From Hydrogenophaga borbori (GTDB taxonomy: Bacteria > Pseudomonadota > Gammaproteobacteria > Burkholderiales > Burkholderiaceae_C), in assembly GCF_003417535.1 (NCBI RefSeq), contig NZ_QVLS01000011.1, forward strand, positions 165,696 through 229,695: a stretch of 64,000 nt of DNA, given 5' to 3'. The notes under the pieces were generated by a model. The model was not told the origin of the DNA. It saw only the letters and a program-made list of their open reading frames with translations, and ran no database searches. Shown here piece by piece: positions 34,038-41,210 of the stretch; position 1 is the first letter of the stretch; each line of letters starts with the position of its first letter. The translations under genes were made by a program, and so were the position numbers.

Positions 34038-35006
34038 TCATTCCACTTTCATGCCGGTGGCCTTCACGATCGCGCCGTAGCGCGCGTTCAGGTCGGCCAG
34101 GCGCTGGCTGGCGGCGGCGCCGGTGAGGCCTTCGTAGAACAGGTCCAGGCCGTTCATGCGGGCCTTGACGTCGGGGCGTTGCAGCGTCTCGGCGATGGCC
34201 TTGCCGATCTGCTGCACCAGGGCGTCGGGCGTGGCGGCGGGGGCCATCACCACGTAGAGCACCTCCTGCTCCAGGCCCTTGAAGCCGAGCTCGCCCACGG
34301 TGGGGATCTCGGGCGCGAGCGCCGAGCGCTGGCGGCTGGTGACGGCCAGGGCGGTGATCTTGCCGGCCTTCACGTGCGGCAGCATGCCCGGCGTGGCCAG
34401 CGCGCCGCCGTCCACCTCGCCCGCGAGCACGGCGGTGACGGCTGGCGTGTTGCCGCGGTAGGGAACGTGGGTGAGCCGGTGCCGGGTGGCCTCGGCGAAC
34501 ACCTCCACCGCCAGGTGGCCCGGGCTGCCGCTGCCGGCCGAGCTGAAGTTGAAGTGCTTCGACCGGCTCTGCTCCACCAGCTGGGGCAGGGTCTTCAGGC
34601 CGGTGGAAGGGTGCACGCCGATCAGCAGGCCCGAGGAGGCCATGACGATCACGGGCTTGAGGTCCGCGGCCTTGAAGCCCTGGTTGGGGTAGAGGTGCGG
34701 ATTGATGGTGAAGGTGGTGTCGATGCCGAACAGCAGGGTGTTGCCGTCGGGCGCGGCCTTGGCGGCGTCGGCCGCGCCGATGTTGCCGGCCGCGCCGGGC
34801 TTGTTGTCCACCACGAAGTTCTGCTTGAACCGCTCGTGCAGCCCCTGGGAGACCGAGCGCGCCAGGATGTCCGCCGGGCCGCCCGCGGGGAAGTTGGTGA
34901 CGAAGCGCACGGTCTGGGCGGGCCAGGCCGTCTGGGCGTGCAGGGCGGGGGCGGCGAGGGCGGCGGCGAGGGCGAGGCCCAACAGCGCGCGGCGGCGAAC
35001 GGTCAT
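34038..35006 (-). CDS. Bug-family receptor
   Basis: A 322-residue periplasmic receptor with a signal peptide ('RRALLGLALAAALAAPALHA'). Motifs: 'VRFVTNFPAGGPADILARS' and 'DNKPGAAGNIGAADAAKAAP'. It lies 29 bp after a second Bug gene and 7 bp before the sulfatase. Tandem Bug genes usually reflect related ligands. The leader has GAAGGAG before the ATG. Confidence 0.9.
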   Translation of the reverse strand: MTVRRRALLGLALAAALAAPALHAQTAWPAQTVRFVTNFPAGGPADILARSVSQGLHERFKQNFVVDNKPGAAGNIGAADAAKAAPDGNTLLFGIDTTFTINPHLYPNQGFKAADLKPVIVMASSGLLIGVHPSTGLKTLPQLVEQSRSKHFNFSSAGSGSPGHLAVEVFAEATRHRLTHVPYRGNTPAVTAVLAGEVDGGALATPGMLPHVKAGKITALAVTSRQRSALAPEIPTVGELGFKGLEQEVLYVVMAPAATPDALVQQIGKAIAETLQRPDVKARMNGLDLFYEGLTGAAASQRLADLNARYGAIVKATGMKVE

Positions 35007-35035
35007 GAAAAAACTCCTTCGGACAAGGCGGGTGC

Positions 35036-35998
35036 TCAGTCGAGCTGGATGCCGGTGGCCTTGATCGGGGCCTCCCAGCGCTTGAGGTCGGCCGCCTGCG
35101 CGGCGGCCAGTTCGGCGGGCGTGGAGCCCACGGCGTCGTAGCCCAGGCCGAGCAGGCGCTCGCGCAGGGCGGGCGTCTTCACCGCGGCGGCCACGGCCTT
35201 GGACAGGCGGTCGCGCGCGGCGGGGTTCATGTTCGCGGGGCCGTACATGGCGAACCAGGCGGTGGCCACCATGTCGATGCCGCTTTCCTTGAGCGTGGGC
35301 ACCTCGGGCACCTGCGGGTCGCGCTGCGCGCCGGTCACGGCCAGGATGCGCACCTTGTTCGTGCGGTGCAGCTCGGCGGTTTCGGAGACGACGTCGAACT
35401 TGTAGTCGATGTGGCCGCCCAGCAGCGCGGTGTTGGCCGGGCCGCCGCCCTGGAAGGGCACGTGGTTGAGCTTGGCGCCCACCTGCTGCTCGAACAGCAC
35501 GCCCATGAAGTGCGGCAGCGTGCCCAGGCCGGGCGTGCCGTAGGAGGCCACGCCCGGCTGCGCCTTGGCGGCCTGCACCATCTCGCCCACGGTCTTGGCC
35601 TTGCTGGCGGGGCCGGCCACCACGCCGAACTGGAAGTTGGCGATCAGCGAGACCGGGCTGAAGTCCTTCACCGCGTCGTAGTCCAGCTTCTTGTAGACGT
35701 GCGGGAACAGCACCATGGGGCCACTGGGCAGCACGATCACGGTGTGGCCGTCGGGCTCGGCGCGCTTGACGAGGTTGAGCGCGATGCGCCCGCCCGCGCC
35801 GGGCTTGTTCTCCACCACGATGGGCGCGTACTGGTCGCGCAGGTGCTCGCCGAGCAGGCGGGCCAGGGTGTCGGCCGAACCGCCGGGCGGAAAGCCCACC
35901 ACGATCTTCAGCGGGGTCTTGTCCTGCGCGAAGGCGCCGCCGCCCAGGGCGAGGGCGGCGAGCAGGCTGGCGTGGATCAGGCGGCGGCTGAAGCTCAT
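35036..35998 (-). CDS. Bug-family receptor
   Basis: A 320-residue Bug protein, signal 'RRLIHASLLAALALGGGAFA'. Motifs 'LKIVVGFPPGGSADTLARLL' and 'ENKPGAGGRIALNLVKRAEP'. It heads the MarR-divergent operon. The start ATG at 35998 is preceded by GGAGACACACC; an earlier in-frame ATG would add a His-rich non-signal stretch and is unlikely. No permease gene is nearby. Confidence 0.9.
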   Translation of the reverse strand: MSFSRRLIHASLLAALALGGGAFAQDKTPLKIVVGFPPGGSADTLARLLGEHLRDQYAPIVVENKPGAGGRIALNLVKRAEPDGHTVIVLPSGPMVLFPHVYKKLDYDAVKDFSPVSLIANFQFGVVAGPASKAKTVGEMVQAAKAQPGVASYGTPGLGTLPHFMGVLFEQQVGAKLNHVPFQGGGPANTALLGGHIDYKFDVVSETAELHRTNKVRILAVTGAQRDPQVPEVPTLKESGIDMVATAWFAMYGPANMNPAARDRLSKAVAAAVKTPALRERLLGLGYDAVGSTPAELAAAQAADLKRWEAPIKATGIQLD

Positions 35999-36056
35999 GG
36001 TGTGTCTCCGGTGGTGGTGGTGGTCGGCGTGCGGGTGGTCCCGCTTGGAGCCGGCC

Positions 36057-36066
36057 ATGCTAGGGA
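36057..36066 (-). promoter_or_regulatory. Second copy of the shared Bug-gene decamer
   Basis: ATGCTAGGGA, identical to 31710-31719, about 59 bp upstream of the Bug start at 35998. On the minus strand it gives TAGCAT, a possible -10 hexamer. Confidence 0.3.
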
Positions 36067-36070
36067 TTCA

Positions 36071-36080
36071 CAATCGATTG
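36071..36080. promoter_or_regulatory. Candidate MarR operator
   Basis: CAATCGATTG, a perfect 10-bp palindrome 31 bp before the MarR start and next to the presumed promoter of the Bug-Bug-sulfatase operon. MarR dimers bind such short dyads between divergent genes. Many 10-bp palindromes occur by chance in a window this size, so only location supports it. Confidence 0.35.
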
Positions 36081-36111
36081 CAGAAATCAACCGTTCTACG
36101 GGTTTACCCTG

Positions 36112-36630
36112 ATGTCCTCCACCCCTCCCGGGAGCGACCGGCTGCTGCACCCCGAGCGCCAGGCCGACTTCCTGCTTTACCGCCTGTACCGCATCCACAT
36201 CACGGCCGGGCGCACGGTGGTGCGGATGTGCGAGGAGCGGCACGGCATGACGCGGCGCGAGTGGCGCGTGCTGTCCTTCCTGGCCGAGAACGAGGGCGTG
36301 CTGTCCTCGGCGCTGGCCGAGCGGGCCATGCTGGACCGGGCGCGCACCTCGCGCACCCTGACCTCGCTGGCGGGCAAGGGGCTGATCGAGCGCCGGCCCA
36401 AGCCGCACGACCGGCGCGAGGTGCAGATCTTCCTGAGCGAGGCGGGGCGCCGGGTGCACGACGACATCTTCCCGCGCATCGCGGCCATCAACCACGCGCT
36501 GGTGCGGGGCCTGTCGCCCGAGCAGCGGCGGGCGCTGGACGCCATGGTGGCGCACGTGCAGGCCCTGGCCGACGGCATGCTGGCGGGCGAGGCGCCGCTG
36601 GCGCGCGACAACCCGGACGACGACCTCTGA
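36112..36630 (+). CDS. MarR-family transcriptional regulator
   Basis: A 172-residue winged-helix regulator. N-terminal dimer helices, then 'MTRREWRVLSFLAENEGVLS' and the recognition helix 'AMLDRARTSRTLTSLAGKGL', followed by the wing 'PHDRREVQIFLSE' with the conserved Asp-x-Arg. It is divergent from the Bug-Bug-sulfatase operon and is the likely repressor. It lies 64 bp upstream of the methyltransferase gene, but an ECF-type promoter fills that gap, so the two are probably not one operon. Confidence 0.88.
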   Translation: MSSTPPGSDRLLHPERQADFLLYRLYRIHITAGRTVVRMCEERHGMTRREWRVLSFLAENEGVLSSALAERAMLDRARTSRTLTSLAGKGLIERRPKPHDRREVQIFLSEAGRRVHDDIFPRIAAINHALVRGLSPEQRRALDAMVAHVQALADGMLAGEAPLARDNPDDDL

Positions 36631-36648
36631 GGCGGCGCTCCCCCCGGC

Positions 36649-36678
36649 TGATCCACGGCGCGTTCTCCCGCGTACAAG
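36649..36678 (+). promoter_or_regulatory. ECF11 (RpoE/ChrR)-type promoter of the methyltransferase operon
   Basis: TGATCC (36649-36654), 18 bp, TACAAG (36673-36678), followed by GGGCC. TGATCC is the -35 known for RpoE of the ChrR system, with -10 TA-rich at this spacing. It sits in the 64-bp gap before the methyltransferase start. The same pattern recurs at 41095-41124 and 41152-41181, next to the sigma gene itself. Confidence 0.75.
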
Positions 36679-36706
36679 GGCCATTCGCCACTTCATGGGG
36701 GCCCGC

Positions 36707-37768
36707 ATGGCGCTCGATCTGTCTTCCGTGGCCCTGCAATGGGCCGAACGTGGCTGGCTGCCCGAGCCGGCCCTGCGCTTGGGCATCCGGCGCCTGCTGC
36801 GCGAGCGGCTGGACGAAACCCGCCACCAGGACCCCGAGGGCGCCGCCGCGCTGACGCAGGCCTTCCTGGCCTCGCTGCGGGCCGCGCCCCTGGCGCTGCA
36901 CACCGACAAGGCGAACGAGCAGCACTACGAGTTGCCGCCCGCCCTGTTCGAGGCCATGCTGGGCCCGCAGCGCAAGTACAGCTGCTGCTGGTGGCCCGAG
37001 GGCGTGTCCTCGCTGGAAGCCGCCGAGGAGGCGGCGCTGGCCGAGACGGCCGCGCGCGCCGGCCTGGCCGACGGCCAGCGCATCCTGGAGCTGGGTTGCG
37101 GCTGGGGCTCGCTCAGCCTGTGGATGGCGGCGCACTACCCGAACGCCAGCATCCTGGCGGTGTCGAACTCGGCCTCTCAGCGCGCCTTCATCGAGGCCCA
37201 GGCGCGCGCGCGCGGGCTGGGCAACCTGCGGGTGCTCACCTGCGACTTCAACGCCTTCGGCGAGGACGGCGCGCACGACGGCCAGTTCGACCGTGTGGTG
37301 TCGGTCGAAATGTTCGAGCACCTGCGCAACTGGCCTCAGGCCTTCGCCAAGGTGGCGCGCTGGCTGCGCGACGACGGCCGCTTCTTCATGCACGTCTTCG
37401 TCCACCGCGAAGCGCCATACGCCTTCGAGGCCCGCGACGCCAGCGACTGGATGAGCCGCCACTTTTTCTCGGGCGGCATGATGCCCAGCGACGACCTCGC
37501 CCTGCTGTGCCAGGACGACCTGGCCCTGCTGGAGCGCTGGCGCTGGGACGGGCGCCACTACGCGCGCACCGCGGCGGCCTGGCTGGAGCGGCTGGACGCC
37601 CACCGGGAGGCCCTGCGGCCGGTGTTCGAGTCGGTCTACGGCGCGCGCCAGGCGCCGATGTGGTGGCAGCGCTGGCGGCTGTTCCTGCTGTCGGTGGAAG
37701 AGCTGTTCGGCTACGACCAGGGGCAGCAGTGGTGGGTGAGCCACTACCTGTTCGCGCCGCGGCGCTGA
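36707..37768 (+). CDS. SAM-dependent methyltransferase, cyclopropane-fatty-acid-synthase superfamily
   Basis: A 353-residue methyltransferase. SAM motif I is 'ILELGCGWGSLSLWMA', preceded by 'NEQHYELPPALFEAML', the CFA/coclaurine-methyltransferase layout, with 'VSVEMFEHLRNWPQAF' following. It differs from the second methyltransferase at 43450 in lacking the long CFA N-terminal domain. ATG 36707 follows a G-rich stretch; ATG 36695 would add four residues. It heads a unit with DUF1295, DUF6134 and DUF2177 genes, behind an ECF11-type promoter. It probably methylates an unsaturated acyl chain; identity as a furan-fatty-acid methylase is only a hypothesis. Confidence 0.85.
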   Translation: MALDLSSVALQWAERGWLPEPALRLGIRRLLRERLDETRHQDPEGAAALTQAFLASLRAAPLALHTDKANEQHYELPPALFEAMLGPQRKYSCCWWPEGVSSLEAAEEAALAETAARAGLADGQRILELGCGWGSLSLWMAAHYPNASILAVSNSASQRAFIEAQARARGLGNLRVLTCDFNAFGEDGAHDGQFDRVVSVEMFEHLRNWPQAFAKVARWLRDDGRFFMHVFVHREAPYAFEARDASDWMSRHFFSGGMMPSDDLALLCQDDLALLERWRWDGRHYARTAAAWLERLDAHREALRPVFESVYGARQAPMWWQRWRLFLLSVEELFGYDQGQQWWVSHYLFAPRR

Positions 37769-37772
37769 GCCC

Positions 37773-38579
37773 ATGGAAGGCCACCACGCGCTGCTCGCTG
37801 CCGCGGCCGCGGGTCTGTTGACCGCCGTCGCGATCGCGCTGCCCACCTGGCTGGCGAGCCTGGTGCTGCGCGACGCCAGCGTCGCCGACCGCGTCTGGCC
37901 GGCCTTCGTCGCGGCGCCCGCCCTGGTCTATGCCTGGCGGCTCGGCGCCGACGCGCGGGCCCTGGTCATGCTGTTCATCGCGCTCGCCTGGGCCCTGCGC
38001 CTGGGCGTGTTCATCACCTGGCGCAACTGGGGCCACGGCGAAGACCGCCGCTACCGCGACATGCGCGAGCGCCACGGGCCCGGCTTCGCGCTCAAGAGCC
38101 TGTACCTGGTGTTCTTGCTGCAGGCGCTGCTGGGCTGGGTGGTCGGCTGGCCCCTGCTGGAGGCCATGGGGCGCGCTGGCGCGGCCTGGGGCCCGTGGGA
38201 CTGGGCGGGCGCGGCGCTCGCCCTGGGTGGCCTGCTGATGGAAACCGTGGCCGACGCCCAGCTGGCGCGCTTTCGCCGCGAGCCCGCGAACCGCGGCCAG
38301 GTGATGGACCGGGGCCTGTGGCGTTGCTCGCGCCACCCCAACTACTTCGGCGAGGCCTGCGTGTGGTGGGGCCTGGGCCTGATGGCGCTGGGGGCGGGCG
38401 GCGCGGCCGGCGCCTGGTGCCTGGTCTCTCCCCTGATGATGACGGTGCTGCTGCTGCGGGTGTCGGGTGTGACCCTGCTGGAAAAGGACATCGGCGAGCG
38501 CCGCCCCGCCTACCGCGACTACGTGGCGCGCACCAGCGCCTTCTTCCCTTGGCCGCCCCGGCGCGGAGGCGCGCGGTGA
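37773..38579 (+). CDS. DUF1295 membrane enzyme (steroid 5-alpha-reductase-like)
   Basis: A 268-residue integral membrane protein with about six helices. The C-terminal signature 'LWRCSRHPNYFGEACVWWGL' and the closing 'KDIGERRPAYRDYVARTSAF' are those of DUF1295, a relative of steroid 5-alpha reductases and isoprenylcysteine methyltransferases. It may reduce or modify a lipid double bond. It starts 4 bp after the methyltransferase and overlaps the next gene by GTGA. DUF1295 genes are common companions of CFA-like genes in ECF-controlled lipid clusters. Confidence 0.88.
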   Translation: MEGHHALLAAAAAGLLTAVAIALPTWLASLVLRDASVADRVWPAFVAAPALVYAWRLGADARALVMLFIALAWALRLGVFITWRNWGHGEDRRYRDMRERHGPGFALKSLYLVFLLQALLGWVVGWPLLEAMGRAGAAWGPWDWAGAALALGGLLMETVADAQLARFRREPANRGQVMDRGLWRCSRHPNYFGEACVWWGLGLMALGAGGAAGAWCLVSPLMMTVLLLRVSGVTLLEKDIGERRPAYRDYVARTSAFFPWPPRRGGAR

Positions 38580-39214
38580 GGGCCTGGGGCGGGTGGGCGC
38601 TGGCCTGGCTGCTGGCGGGGGCCGCGGCGGCGCCCGCGCGGGCCGAGGTCTGGGCCTTCGAGGTGCGGCTGGACGGCCGGCCGATCGGCTCGCACCGCTT
38701 CGAGCTGAGCGGACCGCCCGAGGCGCGCGAGGTGCAGAGCGTGGCGCGCATGGACGTCACCCTGCTGGGGGTGCCGCTGTACCGCTACCGCCACGAGGCG
38801 CGCGAGCGCTGGCGTGGCGATTGCCTGGACGGGGTCAGCGCGCGCACCAACGACGGCGGCGAGGCCAGCCAGGTCGAGTGGCCCGACGACACGGCCGGCG
38901 CGGGCGGGCCGGTGCGGCCCGCCTGCCTCATGAGCTACGCCTACTGGAACGCCGCGCTGACGCGCCAGACGCAGCTGCTCAACCCGCAGACCGGCCAGCT
39001 CGACGCGGTGCGTTTCGAGCGCCTGGCCGATGCGCCGCTGGCGGTGAACGGGCGCGAGGTGCCGGCCGTGCGCTGGCGGCTCATCGCCACCGCGCCCGCG
39101 CCCGCCGCGACGCGCCAGACGCTGACGCTGTGGCTGGAGCGCTCCAGCGGCCGCTGGATCGGCCTCGACGCCCTGGTCCGGGGCGATCGGCTGCTGAGCT
39201 ACCGATTGCCCTGA
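38576..39214 (+). CDS. DUF6134-like exported protein
   Basis: A 212-residue protein with signal peptide ('WALAWLLAGAAAAPARA'). The mature start 'EVWAFEVRLDGRPIGSHRFE' and the segment 'SYAYWNAALTRQTQLLNPQT' match the DUF6134 family; function unknown. It starts at GTG 38576, overlapping the DUF1295 stop by four bases, so it is co-translated. A beta-rich periplasmic lipid-binding or processing role is plausible but only inferred from context. Confidence 0.75.
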   Translation: MRAWGGWALAWLLAGAAAAPARAEVWAFEVRLDGRPIGSHRFELSGPPEAREVQSVARMDVTLLGVPLYRYRHEARERWRGDCLDGVSARTNDGGEASQVEWPDDTAGAGGPVRPACLMSYAYWNAALTRQTQLLNPQTGQLDAVRFERLADAPLAVNGREVPAVRWRLIATAPAPAATRQTLTLWLERSSGRWIGLDALVRGDRLLSYRLP

Positions 39215-39247
39215 AGCCTGTTCATTCATTGCTTGGCGGAGAACCCC

Positions 39248-39733
39248 ATGCCACACACGACTTCCCACGCCCCGGCCGCGACGGTCTCGAGCGGTGCCGC
39301 GCCGGCCTGGCGCTGGCCGCTGGCCTATGCGCTCACCGCGCTGGTGTTCCTCGCGCTGGACGCGGTCTGGCTGAGCAGCATGCACACCGCCCTGTACCAG
39401 CCCGCCATCGGCCACCTGTTGTCCGGCACCGTGGACTGGACGGCCGCCGGCCTGTTCTATGCCTTGTACATCACCGGCCTGCTGGTGTTTGCCGTGGCGC
39501 CCGCGCTGACGTCGGGCCGCTGGGGGGTGGCGCTCGGCCGCGGGGCGCTGTTCGGCCTCCTGGCCTACGCGACCTACGACCTCACCAACCAGGCCACGCT
39601 GCGCGACTGGCCCTGGCGCGTGACGCTGGCGGACCTCGCCTGGGGCGCCTTCGTCAGCGGCACGGCCTCGGGCCTGGCCGCCCGGTTCACCCTGGCTACA
39701 TGCCGACGAGCCCGCCCAGCCAACGGGCGATGA
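39248..39733 (+). CDS. DUF2177 membrane protein
   Basis: A 161-residue protein with four predicted helices; 'ALTALVFLALDAVWLSSM' and 'FGLLAYATYDLTNQATLRDW' are the DUF2177 hallmarks. Function unknown; family members recur near CFA-like and photolyase genes in ECF-sigma regulons. ATG 39248 has GGCGGAG upstream. Its last 38 bases overlap the convergent anti-sigma gene. It follows the DUF6134 gene by 33 bp, probably the last gene of the operon that begins at the promoter at 36649. Confidence 0.85.
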   Translation: MPHTTSHAPAATVSSGAAPAWRWPLAYALTALVFLALDAVWLSSMHTALYQPAIGHLLSGTVDWTAAGLFYALYITGLLVFAVAPALTSGRWGVALGRGALFGLLAYATYDLTNQATLRDWPWRVTLADLAWGAFVSGTASGLAARFTLATCRRARPANGR

Positions 39734-40382
39734 ACCCGTCGAAGGCCAGCCGGCCGTCGACCGAGGCGAGGCAGATGCACTCGCCGCCGTCCTGCACCAC
39801 CGGCTGGTGGTGGACATCGGCATCGGCGAGGTCGAAGTCGCCCGGGCCGAACAGGGCGCGCCCGTCGTGGAAGTGGCCGTAGAGGATCTGCGTCAGCTCG
39901 GTGCCGCGGTGGGTGTGGCGGGGCAGGTACTTGCCGGCGCCGATGCGCAGCAGGAAGACGTTGGCCTCGGGCGCGTCGGGCACGTTCACGCGGCTCCAGC
40001 GCATGCCCGGCCCCAGCCAGCGCCAGCGGGTGGCGCTGCAATCGGCCAGGGCGCGTGGCCACACGGCGCCCAGGGGCAGCGGGGGCGGCGCGCTGGGCTG
40101 GCGCGGCGCCCGCTCGCCCAGCGTGGGAACGGGCGGCTGCGGCTCGATGCGCGCGATGCGCTCGAGGGCGCGCGCCAGCGCGTCTTCCCGCAGCGGCGCG
40201 GGCGGCTGCTCATCCAGCAGCACCCCGCCCAGGGCGCGCAGCGCCGCCACGCGCTGGCGGCAGGCGGCGCAGAGTTCCAGGTGGGTGGCCACCACCAGTC
40301 GCGCCCCGATCGGCAGGCCGACCGCGGCATACGACAGCAGCAGCTCGTCGCTGGGGTGGTGGTGAATCTCGGGGGCGTCCAT
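39696..40382 (-). CDS. chrR: ChrR-family anti-sigma factor (zinc + cupin)
   Basis: A 228-residue anti-sigma factor. The N-terminal zinc domain has the His cluster at residues 7-9 and HLELCAAC, giving His34, Cys38 and Cys41, the H-x3-C-x2-C zinc anti-sigma motif. The C-terminal cupin (about 135-210) keeps metal ligands in 'RHTHRGTE' and 'DVHHQP'. In Rhodobacter sphaeroides, ChrR holds RpoE inactive until singlet oxygen triggers its loss, using the cupin metal site. The gene follows the sigma gene by 33 bp. Start ATG 40382 is preferred; TTG 40397 would add five residues. Confidence 0.9.
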   Translation of the reverse strand: MDAPEIHHHPSDELLLSYAAVGLPIGARLVVATHLELCAACRQRVAALRALGGVLLDEQPPAPLREDALARALERIARIEPQPPVPTLGERAPRQPSAPPPLPLGAVWPRALADCSATRWRWLGPGMRWSRVNVPDAPEANVFLLRIGAGKYLPRHTHRGTELTQILYGHFHDGRALFGPGDFDLADADVHHQPVVQDGGECICLASVDGRLAFDGFIARWLGGLVGM

Positions 40383-40415
40383 GGTCGGGTTCGGCAAAGG
40401 AATCGTTTGGGGGCC

Positions 40416-41003
40416 TCAGGCGTCGAGCAGCTTGCGCAACTGGGCCACGGCCAGCCGGATGCGCGACTTGACCGTGCCCAGCGGCAGGCCGAGTTCGGTC
40501 GCGATGCGCGCGTGTGGCTCGTCTTCGTAATAGGACAGGCGCAGCACCTGCGCCTGCTCGGCGGGCAGCCGCTCCAGCGCCTCGCGCACGCGCTGGGCCA
40601 GCCGCTGCGCGTCGGTCTGCTCGGCCAGCCCGGGGCCGTCGGCCGGGAGCTGGTCGAACTCGAAGCATTCGTCGCCCGCCAGGTCCAGCCGCTGCCGGCG
40701 CGAGGCGTCCACGCGCAGGTGGCGCGCGATGGTGAACACCCAGGTCGACACCGCGGCCTGCGCCGGGTCGAACAGCGCGGCCTTGCGCCAGACCATGGCC
40801 AGGGCTTCCTGGGCCAGGTCCTCGGCGGCGTCGTCGCTGCTGCCGGTGCGCATCAGGTAGCTCTTCACGCGGGGGGCGAAATGCTGGAACAGGCGGGCGA
40901 AGGCCTGTGGGTCCCGGTGTTCGGCGATGCGGCGCAACTGCGCCGGCCAGTCCTCGGACGGGTCGGGCGCGGCGCGGTCGGCGTGGAGCGGAACGATGGT
41001 CAA
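40416..41003 (-). CDS. rpoE: ECF RNA polymerase sigma factor, RpoE/ECF11-like
   Basis: From TTG 41003, a 195-residue ECF sigma factor: region 2 'FQHFAPRVKSYLMR' to 'AVSTWVFTIARHLRVDASRR', region 4 'LRLSYYEDEPHARIATELG' and 'GTVKSRIRLAVAQLRKLL'. I prefer TTG 41003 because GAGG lies 9 bp upstream and because the ECF11-like promoter at 41095-41124 would start transcription at about the ATG at 41090. From that ATG a Pro-rich 29-residue extension is added. It pairs with the ChrR gene 33 bp downstream and probably controls itself and the flanking lipid genes. Confidence 0.9.
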   Translation of the reverse strand: MTIVPLHADRAAPDPSEDWPAQLRRIAEHRDPQAFARLFQHFAPRVKSYLMRTGSSDDAAEDLAQEALAMVWRKAALFDPAQAAVSTWVFTIARHLRVDASRRQRLDLAGDECFEFDQLPADGPGLAEQTDAQRLAQRVREALERLPAEQAQVLRLSYYEDEPHARIATELGLPLGTVKSRIRLAVAQLRKLLDA

Positions 41004-41094
41004 GTGCGGCGTCCTCGGCGGGCTCGGCGGGGTCCCGCCCGGGGGGTTGACCCAGGGGGTGGAGGAGTCGTCGCGTCGCGGTTGGCCCATGGCC

Positions 41095-41124
41095 CTTCTA
41101 CGCGGCGCGCGGGGGATTGGATCA
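41095..41124 (-). promoter_or_regulatory. ECF11-type promoter of the sigma/anti-sigma operon
   Basis: Minus strand: TGATCC (41124-41119), 18 bp, TAGAAG (41100-41095), then GGCC and the ATG at 41090. Matches the site at 36649 in -35, spacing and four of six -10 bases, plus the flanking GCG and GGCC. Predicted transcription starts at about 41088-41090, supporting autoregulation and raising doubt over the upstream ATG. Confidence 0.72.
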
Positions 41125-41151
41125 TCGCCCAGTCCGGGACGGCACGGCGGG

Positions 41152-41181
41152 GAATCCAAAACCGCCCGGCCTGCGTACAAG
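41152..41181 (+). promoter_or_regulatory. ECF11-type promoter of the FAD oxidase operon
   Basis: GAATCC (41152-41157), 18 bp, TACAAG (41176-41181); the -35 differs from TGATCC at its first two bases, while the -10 and the GCG before it equal those at 36673. It lies 29 bp upstream of the ATG at 41211, back-to-back with the sigma promoter. Confidence 0.6.
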
Positions 41182-41210
41182 CAGGGCCTCACCGACCGAA
41201 AGCCGCCCCC

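Noticed and set aside
36058..36112. An extended N-terminus for the Bug gene at 35036, starting near 36058.
   Set aside because: The added residues are His/Arg-rich and would bury the signal peptide; ATG 35998 has a ribosome site.
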